A DNA stretch of 64,000 nt from Pseudomonas sp. UBA4617 (GCF_002386445.1 NZ_DGIR01000005.1:1-64000), one strand, 5' to 3'; shown: positions 1-8,609, counted from the first letter of the stretch. The notes: generated by a model from the sequence alone, not told the origin. Program-made: numbers and translations.

Positions 1-78
1 ATCTTCGGCGAAGCGCTGGCCACCAGTACGGTCGAAACCATCTTCAGCGAAGCGCTGGCCACCAGTACGGTCGAAACC
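1..78 (-). repeat. 39-bp in-frame tandem repeat
   Basis: Positions 1-39 and 40-78 are the same 39-bp unit with a single difference (g/a at the seventh base of the unit). A diverged partial copy (ATCTTCAGCG then divergence) starts at 79. The unit length is 13 codons, so copy-number change keeps the frame of the secreted protein open. More copies may lie left of the window. Confidence 0.9.
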
Positions 79-213
79 ATCTTCAGCGTAGGTCGCGGAT
101 TGGCTCTGTGCCGCTGCGAAGGTGTGAGCGCTGGTGCGGTCGAAGCCATCTTCGGCGAAGGCGCCAGCAGCGAAAACCGAGAGGGCCAGGGAGAGAATCA
201 GTTGGTTTTTCAT
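1..213 (-). CDS. Small secreted protein with 13-residue tandem repeats (C-terminus beyond window)
   Basis: The reading frame starts at 213 and runs off the left edge, so the C-terminus is missing. Residues 1-20 (MKNQLILSLALSVFAAGAFA) are a typical Sec signal peptide with an AFA cleavage site. The mature part begins EDGFDRT; further on the unit AEDGFDRTGGQRF follows twice in tandem and a third copy begins at the edge. I do not recognise a function. Short Pseudomonas proteins with EDGFDRT-like motifs exist but I cannot name their role. The near-identical repeats suggest slippage-driven length variation. The start is clear: ATG follows a GGAGCAACGATC stretch that provides a Shine-Dalgarno. Confidence 0.7.
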   Translation of the reverse strand, partial: MKNQLILSLALSVFAAGAFAEDGFDRTSAHTFAAAQSQSATYAEDGFDRTGGQRFAEDGFDRTGGQRFAED

Positions 214-429
214 GATCGTTGCTCCAGTGGGTTCGAGAAGTTGGTTGTTTCCATAGGGTTAATGCTACGCCTACTAATTAGATAAAAAAGCGCAAAAAAT
301 AGCGTTCAAGTATCTACTTATTCGATGTGTTGAGGTGCACACAGTGTGAGCAGGCAGTGTTCATGCCCCCTTGAGGCGCTGTCTTCGCGGCAACGCCTTG
401 GCAGCCATTGCAGCTTGGAAGGGAAGAAT
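214..429. other. AT-rich upstream region of the secreted repeat protein
   Basis: This stretch holds the presumed promoter of the leftward secreted-protein gene. On the minus strand a TTGAAC element is followed by T-rich DNA and TATCTA, but the spacing is about 19 bp, so the assignment is weak. I see no gene or RNA structure here. Confidence 0.3.
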
Positions 430-691
430 TAATGGGACGTTAAAAAAGAAAAGCGCCTGGCCCGGCGCCTGAGCGGTAACCCGCTGGAGGCCACCCGCAT
501 CAGCAAGGGCGAGCTGTTCTACCGGGCTGGTACTGCCTTGGGCGATTACCTGGCAGACGATTCGGAGCTCGGCTTGGCCGACGGCGCCCTGCTGATCCGC
601 AGCGCCAGCGCTCGATGGTCAGCGCCGTGTACCGCGTCAGGCGTTGGAGATGTGCAGAACTGGGTGATGAAAGGTCGGTGCATGGTGAGTG
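430..691 (+). pseudogene. Decayed coding remnant (unrecognised)
   Basis: After an in-frame TAA, a rightward frame lacks an ATG but has protein-like composition through about 620 (it includes GELFYRAGTALGDYLADD). It continues sensibly only after a shift to another frame near 612 (MVSAVYRVRRWRCAELGDER) and stops at about 691. This looks like the remains of a gene with lost 5' end and a frameshift. I could not assign a family, and a chance open frame in GC-rich DNA is possible. Confidence 0.3.
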
Positions 692-697
692 ACGAAC

Positions 698-733
698 GAA
701 GAAGGGCGCCCCGCCAACGGTGCGCCCTTCTTC
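698..733 (-). terminator. Hairpin downstream of the MFS transporter
   Basis: A perfect 12-bp inverted repeat (GAAGAAGGGCGC / GCGCCCTTCTTC) with a 12-nt loop lies about 20 bp after the stop of the leftward transporter. The U-tract is weak, so it may be a terminator or an RNA-stabilising stem. Confidence 0.65.
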
Positions 734-751
734 ATTACGGCAAGCTCACGC

Positions 752-2071
752 TCATTCGGTGGTAATCCGCGAGTGCTGCTTGGTGTCTTTCATGGTTGCG
801 TATACCAGCAGCGAGCAGGCGATGCAGGCGGTGACATACCAGTAGAAGCCGCTTTCCATGCCAATGCTCTTGAACCACAGGGCCACGTACTCGGCGGTGC
901 CGCCGAAGATCGACACGGTCAGGGCGTACGGCAGGCCCACGCCCAGGGCGCGGATTTCGGTGGGGAACAGCTCGGCTTTGACCACGGCGTTGATCGAGGT
1001 ATAACCGCTGACGATGATCAGTGCGGCCATGATCAGGAAGAACGCGCCCCACCAGGTCTGGATGGTGTGCAGGGTGCTGAGGATCGGTACGGTGAACAGG
1101 GTGCCGAGTACCCCGAAGGCGATCAGGATCGGGCGACGGCCGATCTTGTCGGACAGCCCGCCGATCACCGGCTGCAAGCACATGAACAGGAACAGCGTGG
1201 CGGCCGAGATGGTGGTCGAGTCGCTGATACTCATGCCCACGGTGTTGACCAGGTATTTCTGCATGTAGGTGGTATAGGTGTAGAAGGCCAGGGTGCCGCC
1301 CATAGTCAGGCCGACCACGGTCATCAGCTCCTTGGGATGCCGCAGCAGGGTGCGCATCAGGCTTTCCTTGGCCTTTTCCTTCTTGGTGAAGGAGGCGGTT
1401 TCTTCCATGCCGCGACGCAGGTACAGGGCCACCACGGCGCACAGCGCACCGATCACGAAGGGTACGCGCCAGCCCCAGGCATACAGTTGCTCGGTGGTCA
1501 GGGTCTGCTGCAGGACGATCAGTACCGCCAGGGCGATGAGCTGGCCGGAGATCAGCGTCACGTACTGGAAGCTGGAGAAGAAGCCACGGCGGTTCTTGCT
1601 GGCCATCTCGCTGAGGTAGGTGGCCGAGGTGCCGTATTCGCCGCCCACCGACAGGCCCTGCATCAGACGTGCGACGACCAGCAGGATTGGCGCGGCGACA
1701 CCAATGGTTTCGTAGCCCGGGGTAAGGGCGATGACCAGCGAGCCGGCACACATCAGCAGCACCGAGGCCATCAGCGCGGCCTTGCGGCCTTTGCGGTCGG
1801 CGTACAGGCCCATCAGCCAGCCACCGATCGGGCGCATGAGGAAGCCCACGGCGAAGATCGCGGCGGTATTGAGCAGTTGTGCGGTGGCGTCGCCGGCCGG
1901 GAAGAAGGCCTTGGCGAAGTACAGCGAGAATGCTGCGTAGACGTACCAGTCGTACCATTCGACCATGTTGCCGATGGACCCGCTGAAGATCGACTTCAGG
2001 CGGCTGGCGGTGGTTTTTTCCGCGGCGGGCGCAGTGGCCGCCCCGGCGGGCAGGGTGGTGGCGTTATCCAT
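752..2071 (-). CDS. MFS dicarboxylate/alpha-ketoglutarate-type proton symporter (KgtP family)
   Basis: A 439-residue inner-membrane transporter of the metabolite:H+ symporter branch of the major facilitator superfamily. The sequence has the family signatures: MVEWYDWYVYA in the first helix, the loop motif GLYADRKGRKAAL between helices 2 and 3, RLMQGLSVGGEYG in helix 4, and GLSDKIGRRPIL in the second half. Length and motifs fit KgtP/ProP-like proteins. Lying directly downstream of dctB-dctD, behind a sigma-54 promoter, it probably imports C4- or C5-dicarboxylates; the exact substrate is inferred from context. The leader also carries a Crc/Hfq-type motif beside the ribosome-binding site GAGAAGG. 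Confidence 0.88.
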   Translation of the reverse strand: MDNATTLPAGAATAPAAEKTTASRLKSIFSGSIGNMVEWYDWYVYAAFSLYFAKAFFPAGDATAQLLNTAAIFAVGFLMRPIGGWLMGLYADRKGRKAALMASVLLMCAGSLVIALTPGYETIGVAAPILLVVARLMQGLSVGGEYGTSATYLSEMASKNRRGFFSSFQYVTLISGQLIALAVLIVLQQTLTTEQLYAWGWRVPFVIGALCAVVALYLRRGMEETASFTKKEKAKESLMRTLLRHPKELMTVVGLTMGGTLAFYTYTTYMQKYLVNTVGMSISDSTTISAATLFLFMCLQPVIGGLSDKIGRRPILIAFGVLGTLFTVPILSTLHTIQTWWGAFFLIMAALIIVSGYTSINAVVKAELFPTEIRALGVGLPYALTVSIFGGTAEYVALWFKSIGMESGFYWYVTACIACSLLVYATMKDTKQHSRITTE

Positions 2072-2088
2072 CAGGGGATACCTTCTCG

Positions 2089-2096
2089 TTGTTTTT
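2089..2096 (-). promoter_or_regulatory. Crc/Hfq-type CA motif (AAAAACAA) in transporter leader
   Basis: On the coding strand AAAAACAA lies immediately upstream of the Shine-Dalgarno GAGAAGG (2081-2087) of the MFS gene. It fits the AAnAAnAA pattern bound by Hfq with Crc in pseudomonads to block translation of secondary-substrate transport genes. The site is seen; regulation is inferred. Confidence 0.5.
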
Positions 2097-2131
2097 GTGG
2101 AGCGCGCCGAAACGCGACTTGCACAGGCAAT

Positions 2132-2147
2132 TGCAGAAGGTGTGCCA
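2132..2147 (-). promoter_or_regulatory. Sigma-54 (-24/-12) promoter of the dicarboxylate transporter
   Basis: On the minus strand TGGCACACCTTCTGCA matches the sigma-54 consensus TGGCAC-N5-TTGCA with the invariant GG and GC at correct 12-bp phase; only one T of the -12 element deviates. Transcription would start near 2121, about 50 nt before the start codon. The neighbouring DctD protein is a sigma-54 activator, which fits. Confidence 0.85.
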
Positions 2148-2301
2148 AATGGGGGCGTGCTGATCCAGATCGGGGCGCTTGGCCCTTCGCGGGCCTGCCC
2201 GCTCCTGCGAAGACCGCGTCACGCTTGGGTGCGCGTTTTTCATGTGGACGCGGGCGGGCTCATCAAGGGCTGCAACGCAGCCGCAAAAACAACTCGCCGT
2301 G

Positions 2302-2347
2302 AGCGGTTTTTTGCTTATGCGCACAAGTCGATAAGCGGATTTCCGCT
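2302..2347 (-). promoter_or_regulatory. Paired DctD upstream activator-like sites
   Basis: AGCGGATTTCCGCT (2334-2347) is a near-perfect palindrome overlapping the dctD stop codon. AGCGGTTTTTTGCT (2302-2315) matches it at 11 of 14 positions. The copies start 32 bp apart, about three helical turns, and lie 155-215 bp upstream of the sigma-54 promoter, the usual enhancer geometry. DctD binding is inferred. Confidence 0.55.
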
Positions 2348-3681
2348 CATTCCCGCCCGATAAAGTCCTCACGCACCAACCCGTGCCGCTGCATCTTCTC
2401 GTTAAGGGTGCGCCGGGGCAACTGCAACGCCTCCATCACTGCCTTGATCTCGCCGCCATGCTGGCGCAGCGCCGCCCGCAGGCATTGCGCCTCGAACGCC
2501 TCCATCTGCGCGCCCAACGATTGCCCGGCCGGCGCCGCCTCGCTGCTCGGCGAGCCCAGCCCCAAGGCGTGGCGTTCCGCCGCATTGGCCAGTTCGCGCA
2601 CATTGCCCGGCCAGTCATGCGCCAGCAACTGCGCCAGTTGCACGCCCGACAAGGGCGGCGTCACACGGCCAAGTTTTTCCGCGGCGGCACGGGCAATGTG
2701 CTCGAACAGCAGTGGGATATCCTCACGCCGCTCACGCAGCGGCGTCAGGCGCAGCTCGGCCACGTTCAGGCGATAGGCCAGGTCTTCCCGGAAACGCCCG
2801 GCGCGGGCTTCCTCAAGCAGGTCGGGCTTGGTCGCGGCGATGATGCGCAAATCCACGGTGATGCTCTGGTTGGCCCCGAGCCGCTCCAGCTTCTGCTCCT
2901 GGATGACCCGCAACAGCTTGGCCTGCTGCGCCAGTGGCATGCTCTCGATTTCGTCGAGGAATACGGTGCCACCGTTGGCGTATTCCAGTTTACCGATGCG
3001 TTTGCCCTGGGCACCGGTGAAGGCGCCGCTTTCATGACCGAACAGTTCGGCTTCGAACAGCGTTTCGGGGATGGCCGCGCAATTGAGGGCTACGAACGGC
3101 TTGCCCGCGCGTGGGCCGAAATCGTGCAGGCAACGGGCCACGCGCTCCTTGCCGCTGCCGGTTTCGCCACGGATCAGTACATTGACTGGCAGGTTGGCCA
3201 GGTCCAGCACTTGCCGACGCAGCTGTTGCAGGCCCTGGGACATCCCCAGCAGCGTGCCTTCCAGGCGTGACTTGAGGTCGGCCTGCTCGTGCAGCCTGCG
3301 GTTCTCCAGCACCAGCTGGCGTTTTTCCAGGGCCCGGCGCAGGCTGCCCAGCAGGTGTTGCGGGGTGAAGGGTTTTTCCAGAAAGTCGTAGGCCCCGCTG
3401 CGCATGGCTTCCACTGCCATGGGCACGTCGCCGTGGCCGGTCAGCAGGATTACCGGCAGGTCGGGGTCGTCGGCCTGCAGGCGTTCGAGCAGTTGCAGGC
3501 CATCCATGCCGGGCATGCGCACATCGCTGACGACCACCCCGGGAAAGTGCCGTGGCAGGTGTGCCAGGCATTCTTCGGCGCGGGCGAACAACTGCACGCT
3601 GAAGCCGGACAGGCTCAGCCATTGTTCGACCGCCGTGCGGATACTGGCTTCATCGTCGACAACCATCACCGAATTCAACAT
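2347..3681 (-). CDS. dctD: C4-dicarboxylate response regulator, sigma-54 activator
   Basis: A 444-residue NtrC-family activator. The receiver domain (about 1-118) has the acidic pair D9-D10, phospho-acceptor D53 and K103. The AAA+ domain carries Walker A GETGSGKE (172-179) and the sigma-54 contact motif GAFTGA (219-224). A Fis-type helix-turn-helix (about 400-440, with RRTLNEKM) ends the protein. Start codons of dctD and end of dctB overlap by 7 bp, showing translational coupling with the sensor. It should activate the sigma-54 promoter upstream of the MFS transporter in response to external dicarboxylate. Confidence 0.93.
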   Translation of the reverse strand: MLNSVMVVDDEASIRTAVEQWLSLSGFSVQLFARAEECLAHLPRHFPGVVVSDVRMPGMDGLQLLERLQADDPDLPVILLTGHGDVPMAVEAMRSGAYDFLEKPFTPQHLLGSLRRALEKRQLVLENRRLHEQADLKSRLEGTLLGMSQGLQQLRRQVLDLANLPVNVLIRGETGSGKERVARCLHDFGPRAGKPFVALNCAAIPETLFEAELFGHESGAFTGAQGKRIGKLEYANGGTVFLDEIESMPLAQQAKLLRVIQEQKLERLGANQSITVDLRIIAATKPDLLEEARAGRFREDLAYRLNVAELRLTPLRERREDIPLLFEHIARAAAEKLGRVTPPLSGVQLAQLLAHDWPGNVRELANAAERHALGLGSPSSEAAPAGQSLGAQMEAFEAQCLRAALRQHGGEIKAVMEALQLPRRTLNEKMQRHGLVREDFIGRE

Positions 3682-5432
3682 ACAGGCTCCAGGTCTCGGG
3701 GCAGGGTAAGGCTGAGGCGCGCACCGCCGGGCAGGTTTTCGGCCTGCAGTTGGCCACCTGCCTCGTGGACGATGCCATAGGAAATGGCCAGGCCGAGTCC
3801 CAGGCCTTCACCCACCGGCTTGGTGGTGAAGAATGGGTCGAAGACCTTGGCCAGGTTGGCCTCGTCAATGCCGCCGCCGGAATCCAGCACGCTCAGGCGC
3901 CACAGCTCGCCGTCGGGCTCGATGCGGATCTCCAGGCGTTTGTAGCGTTTGTCGGCCATGGCGTCGAGGGCGTTGCGCAGCAGGTTGATCAGCACCTGCT
4001 CGAGGCGAATGGCATCACCGCGTACCCAGGCCGGGCGCGCCAGGTACAGGGCCACTTCCACAGCTTCGCTGCGCATTCGCGCGTCCAGCAGGTGCAGAGC
4101 CTGGTCGACCACGGTGGCAAGGTCGAGGCGCTCGCGCAGCCCGACCGGGCTATTGCGGGCGAAGGTTTTCAGGTGGCCGGTGAGCGCAGCCATGCGCGTG
4201 AGCATCTGCTCCAGCGGTTCCAGGGCTCGGCGCGCTTCGTCGTAGCGGCCATGATCGAGCAGCAGGCGCAGGGTTTCCAGTTGCATGCGCTGGGTGGTCA
4301 GCGGCTGGTTGATCTCATGGGCCATGGCCGCCGACATCTGCCCCAGGGCGGCCAGCTTGGCCGACTGCACCAGGCCCTCCTGGGCCGTGCGCAGCTCGCG
4401 GGTGCGTTCTTCGACCTGACGCTTGAGTTCTTCCCGGCTGCGCTGGCGCAGGCGAGCCAGGCGCAGGCGCTGGCTGAGGAACAGCGCGGCGAAAACCAGG
4501 CTCAGCCACACGGCGGCGGCGGCCAGCGCCGCATTACGGCCGTCGGCCACTACCTGTGGCTTGCGCAGCAGGTGCAAGGTCCAGGCCTCACTGCCCAGCG
4601 GCAGGCTTTCCCACAGGTATTCACCAGTGCCCGCCGGGCCGTGCACGCGGCTGAGGGTGCTGTTTTCGGCAAAGCGGGTCAGCACCTCATGCTGTAGCGG
4701 CACCAGGGGTTGCTTGTCGTACTGACGGGTTTCGGCCAGCTCGGCGCGATCGGCGCCGCCAAGCGGCTGCAGCTCGCGGTAGCGCCAGCCGTCCTGGTTG
4801 GCGATGAAAGTGATGCCGCGGGCGTCGCTGACCAGCAGGATGTCGCTGCCCTGGCGCCACTCGCGTTCCAGTTCGGGAAACTCCAGCTTCACCACCATCG
4901 CGCCAAGGAAGCGGCCGTGCTCATCATTCACTGCGCTGGCGAGGAAGTAGCCCGGTACTCCGCTGGTCACCCCGACGGCGTAGAAGCGGCCACTGCCCTG
5001 GCTGCGGGCTTGCTTGAAGTAGGGCCGGAAGCCGTAGTTGGAACCCACGTAGCTGCTGGGCAGGCGCCAGTTGCTGGCAGCGATGGCCAGGCCGGTGCGG
5101 TCGAGCAGTTCGAGGGTGGAGGAGTTGGCCGCGCCATTGATACGCTCGAGCTTGCGGTTCAGGGCGTGCTGCAGCGGTTCGCTGACCGGGCCCTGCAGGG
5201 CGGCGATCAGCTCCGGGTCCAGCGCAAGCACGGCGGGCAACGCGCGATAACGGTCAATCAGGGTGTGCAGGGCATTGGCATACAGGCCCAGCTGCTGGCT
5301 GGCGCGCCGCGCGTCGGCGGCCATGGCCTGGCGCTTGGCCTGGTGCATGGCCCAGCCGGCGCTGAGGGCGGTGCCCAGCACGATCAGCAGCGTGATCAGC
5401 CCCAGACGCAGGGCGCGAAAGGAAAAGGGCAT
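3675..5432 (-). CDS. dctB: C4-dicarboxylate sensor histidine kinase
   Basis: A 585-residue membrane sensor kinase. A first transmembrane helix (about 8-30) and a second (about 300-320, AALAAAAVWLSLVFAALFL) bracket a periplasmic dCache/PAS-like sensor domain, as in DctB. A coiled linker (KRQVEERTRELR) leads to the phospho-acceptor helix MAHEINQPL and an HATPase domain with N, G1 (DSGGGIDE) and G2 (GEGLGLGLAIS) boxes. It phosphorylates DctD, encoded next with a 7-bp overlap. The ATG at 5432 gives the expected signal-anchor N-terminus. Confidence 0.92.
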   Translation of the reverse strand: MPFSFRALRLGLITLLIVLGTALSAGWAMHQAKRQAMAADARRASQQLGLYANALHTLIDRYRALPAVLALDPELIAALQGPVSEPLQHALNRKLERINGAANSSTLELLDRTGLAIAASNWRLPSSYVGSNYGFRPYFKQARSQGSGRFYAVGVTSGVPGYFLASAVNDEHGRFLGAMVVKLEFPELEREWRQGSDILLVSDARGITFIANQDGWRYRELQPLGGADRAELAETRQYDKQPLVPLQHEVLTRFAENSTLSRVHGPAGTGEYLWESLPLGSEAWTLHLLRKPQVVADGRNAALAAAAVWLSLVFAALFLSQRLRLARLRQRSREELKRQVEERTRELRTAQEGLVQSAKLAALGQMSAAMAHEINQPLTTQRMQLETLRLLLDHGRYDEARRALEPLEQMLTRMAALTGHLKTFARNSPVGLRERLDLATVVDQALHLLDARMRSEAVEVALYLARPAWVRGDAIRLEQVLINLLRNALDAMADKRYKRLEIRIEPDGELWRLSVLDSGGGIDEANLAKVFDPFFTTKPVGEGLGLGLAISYGIVHEAGGQLQAENLPGGARLSLTLPRDLEPVC

Positions 5433-5460
5433 GGGGTGGATCCGGGTGATTGGATATCGG

Positions 5461-5503
5461 GGCCGGCCCGTTTCGCGGGGTTACCCGCGAAAGGGCCGGC
5501 ACA
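5461..5503. repeat. REP palindrome
   Basis: GGCCGGCCCGTTTCGCGG and a mirrored arm ending GGGCCGGC enclose the core GCGGGGTTACCCGC. It resembles P. putida REP units and sits between bglX and dctB, where it could end bglX transcription. Confidence 0.75.
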
Positions 5504-5513
5504 GGCGACTCAG

Positions 5514-7808
5514 TTACAGCAGTTGAAAACTCTGCTGCTGCACCGCCTGGGAGTCCAGCCCCACCTGGACATTGAACTCGCCTGGCTCGGCCACCCGCTG
5601 CAGCTGGCCATTGTAGAACTTCAGGTCTTCCTCGCTGATGCGGAAGCTCAAGGTGCGCGACTCGCCCGGCTTGAGCATGAGTTTCTGGAAGTTCTTCAGC
5701 TCCTTGACCGGCCGGCTCATCGACGCCGACACATCCTGCAGGTACAGCTGCACCACGGTCTCGCCTGCCAGCTTGCCAGTGTTCTTCACCGTCACCTGGG
5801 CCTGCAGCGTGTCGCCACGCTTGAGGTCCTTGCTCGACAGCTTCAGGCCCGACAGCTCGAAGCTGCTGTAGCTCAGGCCATAACCGAAGGGATACAGCGG
5901 GCCGTTGGGTTCCTCGAAGTACTGCGAGGTATAGTTGCCGGGCTTGCCCGGGGTGAAGGGGCGGCCGATACGGGTGTGGTTGTAGTACATCGGGATCTGC
6001 CCGACCGAGCGCGGGAAGGTGATGGCCAGTTTGCCGGACGGGTTGTAGTCACCGAACAGCACGTCGGCAATCGCATTGCCGCCTTCGGTACCGGCGAACC
6101 AGGTTTCGAGAATTGCATCAGCCTGCTCACGCTCCCAGCTGATCGACAGCGGACGGCCGTTCATCAGCACCAGCACCAGCGGTTTGCCGGTGGCTTTCAG
6201 GGCCTTGATCAGCTCACGCTGGCTGGCCGGGATTTCCAGGGTGGTGCGGCTCGACGACTCGTGGGACATGCCGCGCGATTCGCCGACTACTGCGATTACC
6301 ACGTCGGACTGCTGCGCCGCCTTCACCGCTTCGTCGATCAGCACCGCAGGCGGCCGTGGGTCATCGACGATTTCCGGGGCATCGAAGTTGAGGAAGTTCA
6401 GGTAATCGAATATCGCCTTGTCGCCGGTGATGTTGGAACCCTTGGCATAGACCAGCCTGGCCTTGCCTTCGACGGCGCGGCGCAGGCCTTCGCGTACGGT
6501 CACCGAGTGCTTGGGTTGGCCGTCAGCTGCCCAGCTGCCCATCATGTCGATCGGCGCATCGGCCAATGGGCCGACCAGGGCAATGGTGCCGGCCTTTTTC
6601 AGCGGCAGGGTCTGGTTGCGGTTTTCCAGCAGCACCAGGCTGCGACGCGCCACGTCACGCGCGGCTTCGCGGTGCAGGCGGTCGTTGCCGTAATAGTCCT
6701 TGAGGTCGCTTTCGGCCTTGCCGATGCGCACGTATGGGTCCTTGAACAGGCCCATGTCGTACTTGGCACCCAGCACTTCGCGCACCGCCTGGTCGAGTTC
6801 GCGCTGGGTCACCTCGCCGGACTTCAACAAGCCTGGCAGCTCTTCACCGTACAGCGTGTCGTTCATGCTCATGTCGACGCCGGCCTTGATCGCCAGCTTG
6901 GCGGCTTCGCGACCGTCGCGGGCGACGCCGTGGCGAATCAGCTCCTCGATGGCGCCGTGGTCGCTGATGGTCACACCCTTGAAGCCCCACTCCTTGCGCA
7001 GCAGGTCATTCATCAGCCAGGTGTTGGAGGTGGCTGGCACGCCGTTGATCGAGTTCAGCGCCACCATCACCCCGCCAGCACCGGCGTCCAGCGCGGCGCG
7101 GTAGGGCGGCAGGTAATCGTTGTACATCTTCGGCAGGCTCATATCGACCGTGTTGTAGTCGCGCCCGCCTTCCACGGCGCCGTACAGGGCGAAGTGCTTG
7201 ACGATGGCCATGATGCTGTCGGGGTTGGCCGGGCTGCTGCCCTGGAACGAGCGGACCATTACCTGGCCGATCTTCGAAGTCAGGTAGGTGTCCTCGCCAA
7301 AGCCTTCGCTGGTGCGGCCCCAGCGTGGGTCGCGGGCGATGTCGACCATCGGTGCAAAGGTCATGTCGAGGGCGTCGGCCGCTGCTTCGATAGCGGCCGT
7401 GCGGCCTACCTTGGCCACGGCGTCCATGTCCCAGGTCGCGGCCATGCCCAGGCCGATCGGGAAAATGGTGCGCTCGCCGTGGACGGTGTCGTAGGCGAAG
7501 AACATCGGGATCTTCAGCCGGCTGCGCATGGCCGCGTCCTGCATGGGGCGGTTTTCCGGTGCGGTGCGCGAGTTGAAGGTACCGCCGATGCGCCCGGCGG
7601 CAATTTCCTCGCGGATCTTCTCCCTGGGCATTTCCGGACCAATGCTGATCAGACGCAACTGGCCGATTTTCTCGGCTTCGGTCATCTGGCTGATCAGATG
7701 GTCGATGAACGCCTGCTTGTCCTGCAGGGGCGGAGCGGAGGGGGCGGCGAGGGCCGCCTGACTGGCAAGGCCCATGGCCAGGCCCAGCAAAGACAGTTTC
7801 ATCATCAA
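5514..7808 (-). CDS. bglX: Periplasmic beta-glucosidase, glycoside hydrolase family 3
   Basis: A 764-residue GH3 enzyme, the length of E. coli BglX (about 765). A Sec signal peptide (MMMKLSLLGLAMGLASQAALA) directs it to the periplasm. The N-terminal barrel contains GFGEDTYLTSKIG and the nucleophile region GFKGVTISDHGA; then follow the GH3 C-terminal alpha/beta domain and a fibronectin type III-like domain (about 670-755). It should cleave beta-glucosides and oligosaccharides to glucose. It is a stand-alone gene between dctB and the divergent TPM gene. Confidence 0.92.
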   Translation of the reverse strand: MMMKLSLLGLAMGLASQAALAAPSAPPLQDKQAFIDHLISQMTEAEKIGQLRLISIGPEMPREKIREEIAAGRIGGTFNSRTAPENRPMQDAAMRSRLKIPMFFAYDTVHGERTIFPIGLGMAATWDMDAVAKVGRTAAIEAAADALDMTFAPMVDIARDPRWGRTSEGFGEDTYLTSKIGQVMVRSFQGSSPANPDSIMAIVKHFALYGAVEGGRDYNTVDMSLPKMYNDYLPPYRAALDAGAGGVMVALNSINGVPATSNTWLMNDLLRKEWGFKGVTISDHGAIEELIRHGVARDGREAAKLAIKAGVDMSMNDTLYGEELPGLLKSGEVTQRELDQAVREVLGAKYDMGLFKDPYVRIGKAESDLKDYYGNDRLHREAARDVARRSLVLLENRNQTLPLKKAGTIALVGPLADAPIDMMGSWAADGQPKHSVTVREGLRRAVEGKARLVYAKGSNITGDKAIFDYLNFLNFDAPEIVDDPRPPAVLIDEAVKAAQQSDVVIAVVGESRGMSHESSSRTTLEIPASQRELIKALKATGKPLVLVLMNGRPLSISWEREQADAILETWFAGTEGGNAIADVLFGDYNPSGKLAITFPRSVGQIPMYYNHTRIGRPFTPGKPGNYTSQYFEEPNGPLYPFGYGLSYSSFELSGLKLSSKDLKRGDTLQAQVTVKNTGKLAGETVVQLYLQDVSASMSRPVKELKNFQKLMLKPGESRTLSFRISEEDLKFYNGQLQRVAEPGEFNVQVGLDSQAVQQQSFQLL

Positions 7809-7991
7809 TTCCGTTTTGGGGCCTCTGCCGTATCGACAGTGATACGCGCGCGGCCGAGGTTTTCAGGCGGCTATTGTTGTACGATTCGCAAGCATATTTT
7901 CCTGCGGCGGATTATGCCTGAATCTGTCGCCAGCGGACGAAGCCCCGAATGCCGGGACAACAACTATAAGAATGCGCAAGAGACCGACGGC

Positions 7992-8609
7992 ATGACTCCC
8001 CTTGACGAATACCATCAGCGGCTGGTTGCCGAAGCCATTGCCCGTGCCGAAAGGCGCACCGATGCCGAACTGGTGACGGTGCTGGCCCGGCGTGCCGACG
8101 ATTACGCCTATTGGCCTCTGTTCTGGGCGGCGGTGCTGGCGCTGGTCGTGCCGGGCCTGCTGCACTGGCTGCTGGGCTGGCCCGGGGGGCGCGGCTTGCT
8201 GGTGGCCAACGTGGTGCTGTTCGTCGGCTTGTGCCTGTTGCTGCGTAACCCGCGCCTGGCCGGCTGGCTGATCCCCCGCGCGCTGCGCCGTTGGCGAGCG
8301 TCGCGCCTGGCCCGACAGCAGTTTCGCGAACAGAACCTGCAGCGCACGGCAGGTGCGACGGGGGTGCTGATCTTCGTCTGCGAGGCGGAGCGGCATGTCG
8401 AGATCCTGGTCGACCGCGGTATCGAGCACTGCCTGGATGCCACGGCCCGCGCGGCCATCGTCGCCCGGCTTGCCGAGCAGGTGCGCCAGGGGCGGACTTT
8501 GCAGGGCTTTGTCGAGTGCATCGACGCGTGCGGCGAACTGCTCAGCGAACATGTGCCGCCGACCCATGCACGCAATGAGCTACCTAATCGCCTGGTGATT
8601 CTCGATTGA
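7992..8609 (+). CDS. TPM-domain membrane protein
   Basis: A 205-residue protein. The N-terminal and C-terminal parts together resemble the TPM_phosphatase fold (AIARAERRTDAELVTVLARRADDY, later GVLIFVCEAERHVEILVDRG and QGFVECIDACGELL), interrupted by two hydrophobic helices (about residues 38-75). Members are membrane-associated and of unclear function; some related domains act in photosystem repair or as acid phosphatases. I chose the ATG at 7992 because homology-like sequence starts there; an in-frame ATG at 7914 would add 26 unusual residues. Confidence 0.7.
   Translation: MTPLDEYHQRLVAEAIARAERRTDAELVTVLARRADDYAYWPLFWAAVLALVVPGLLHWLLGWPGGRGLLVANVVLFVGLCLLLRNPRLAGWLIPRALRRWRASRLARQQFREQNLQRTAGATGVLIFVCEAERHVEILVDRGIEHCLDATARAAIVARLAEQVRQGRTLQGFVECIDACGELLSEHVPPTHARNELPNRLVILD

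Noticed and set aside
1..78. The 39-bp repeats as a CRISPR array
   Set aside because: The units are directly adjacent with no spacers and encode an in-frame peptide repeat.
689..2302. Rightward 537-codon open frame
   Set aside because: It is antisense to the MFS transporter, rich in Gln, Gly and His, as is usual for shadow frames in GC-rich DNA.
4710..7991. Very long rightward open frame upstream of the TPM gene
   Set aside because: It runs antisense through dctB and bglX, which have complete domain signatures; only the segment from 7992 looks like a protein.
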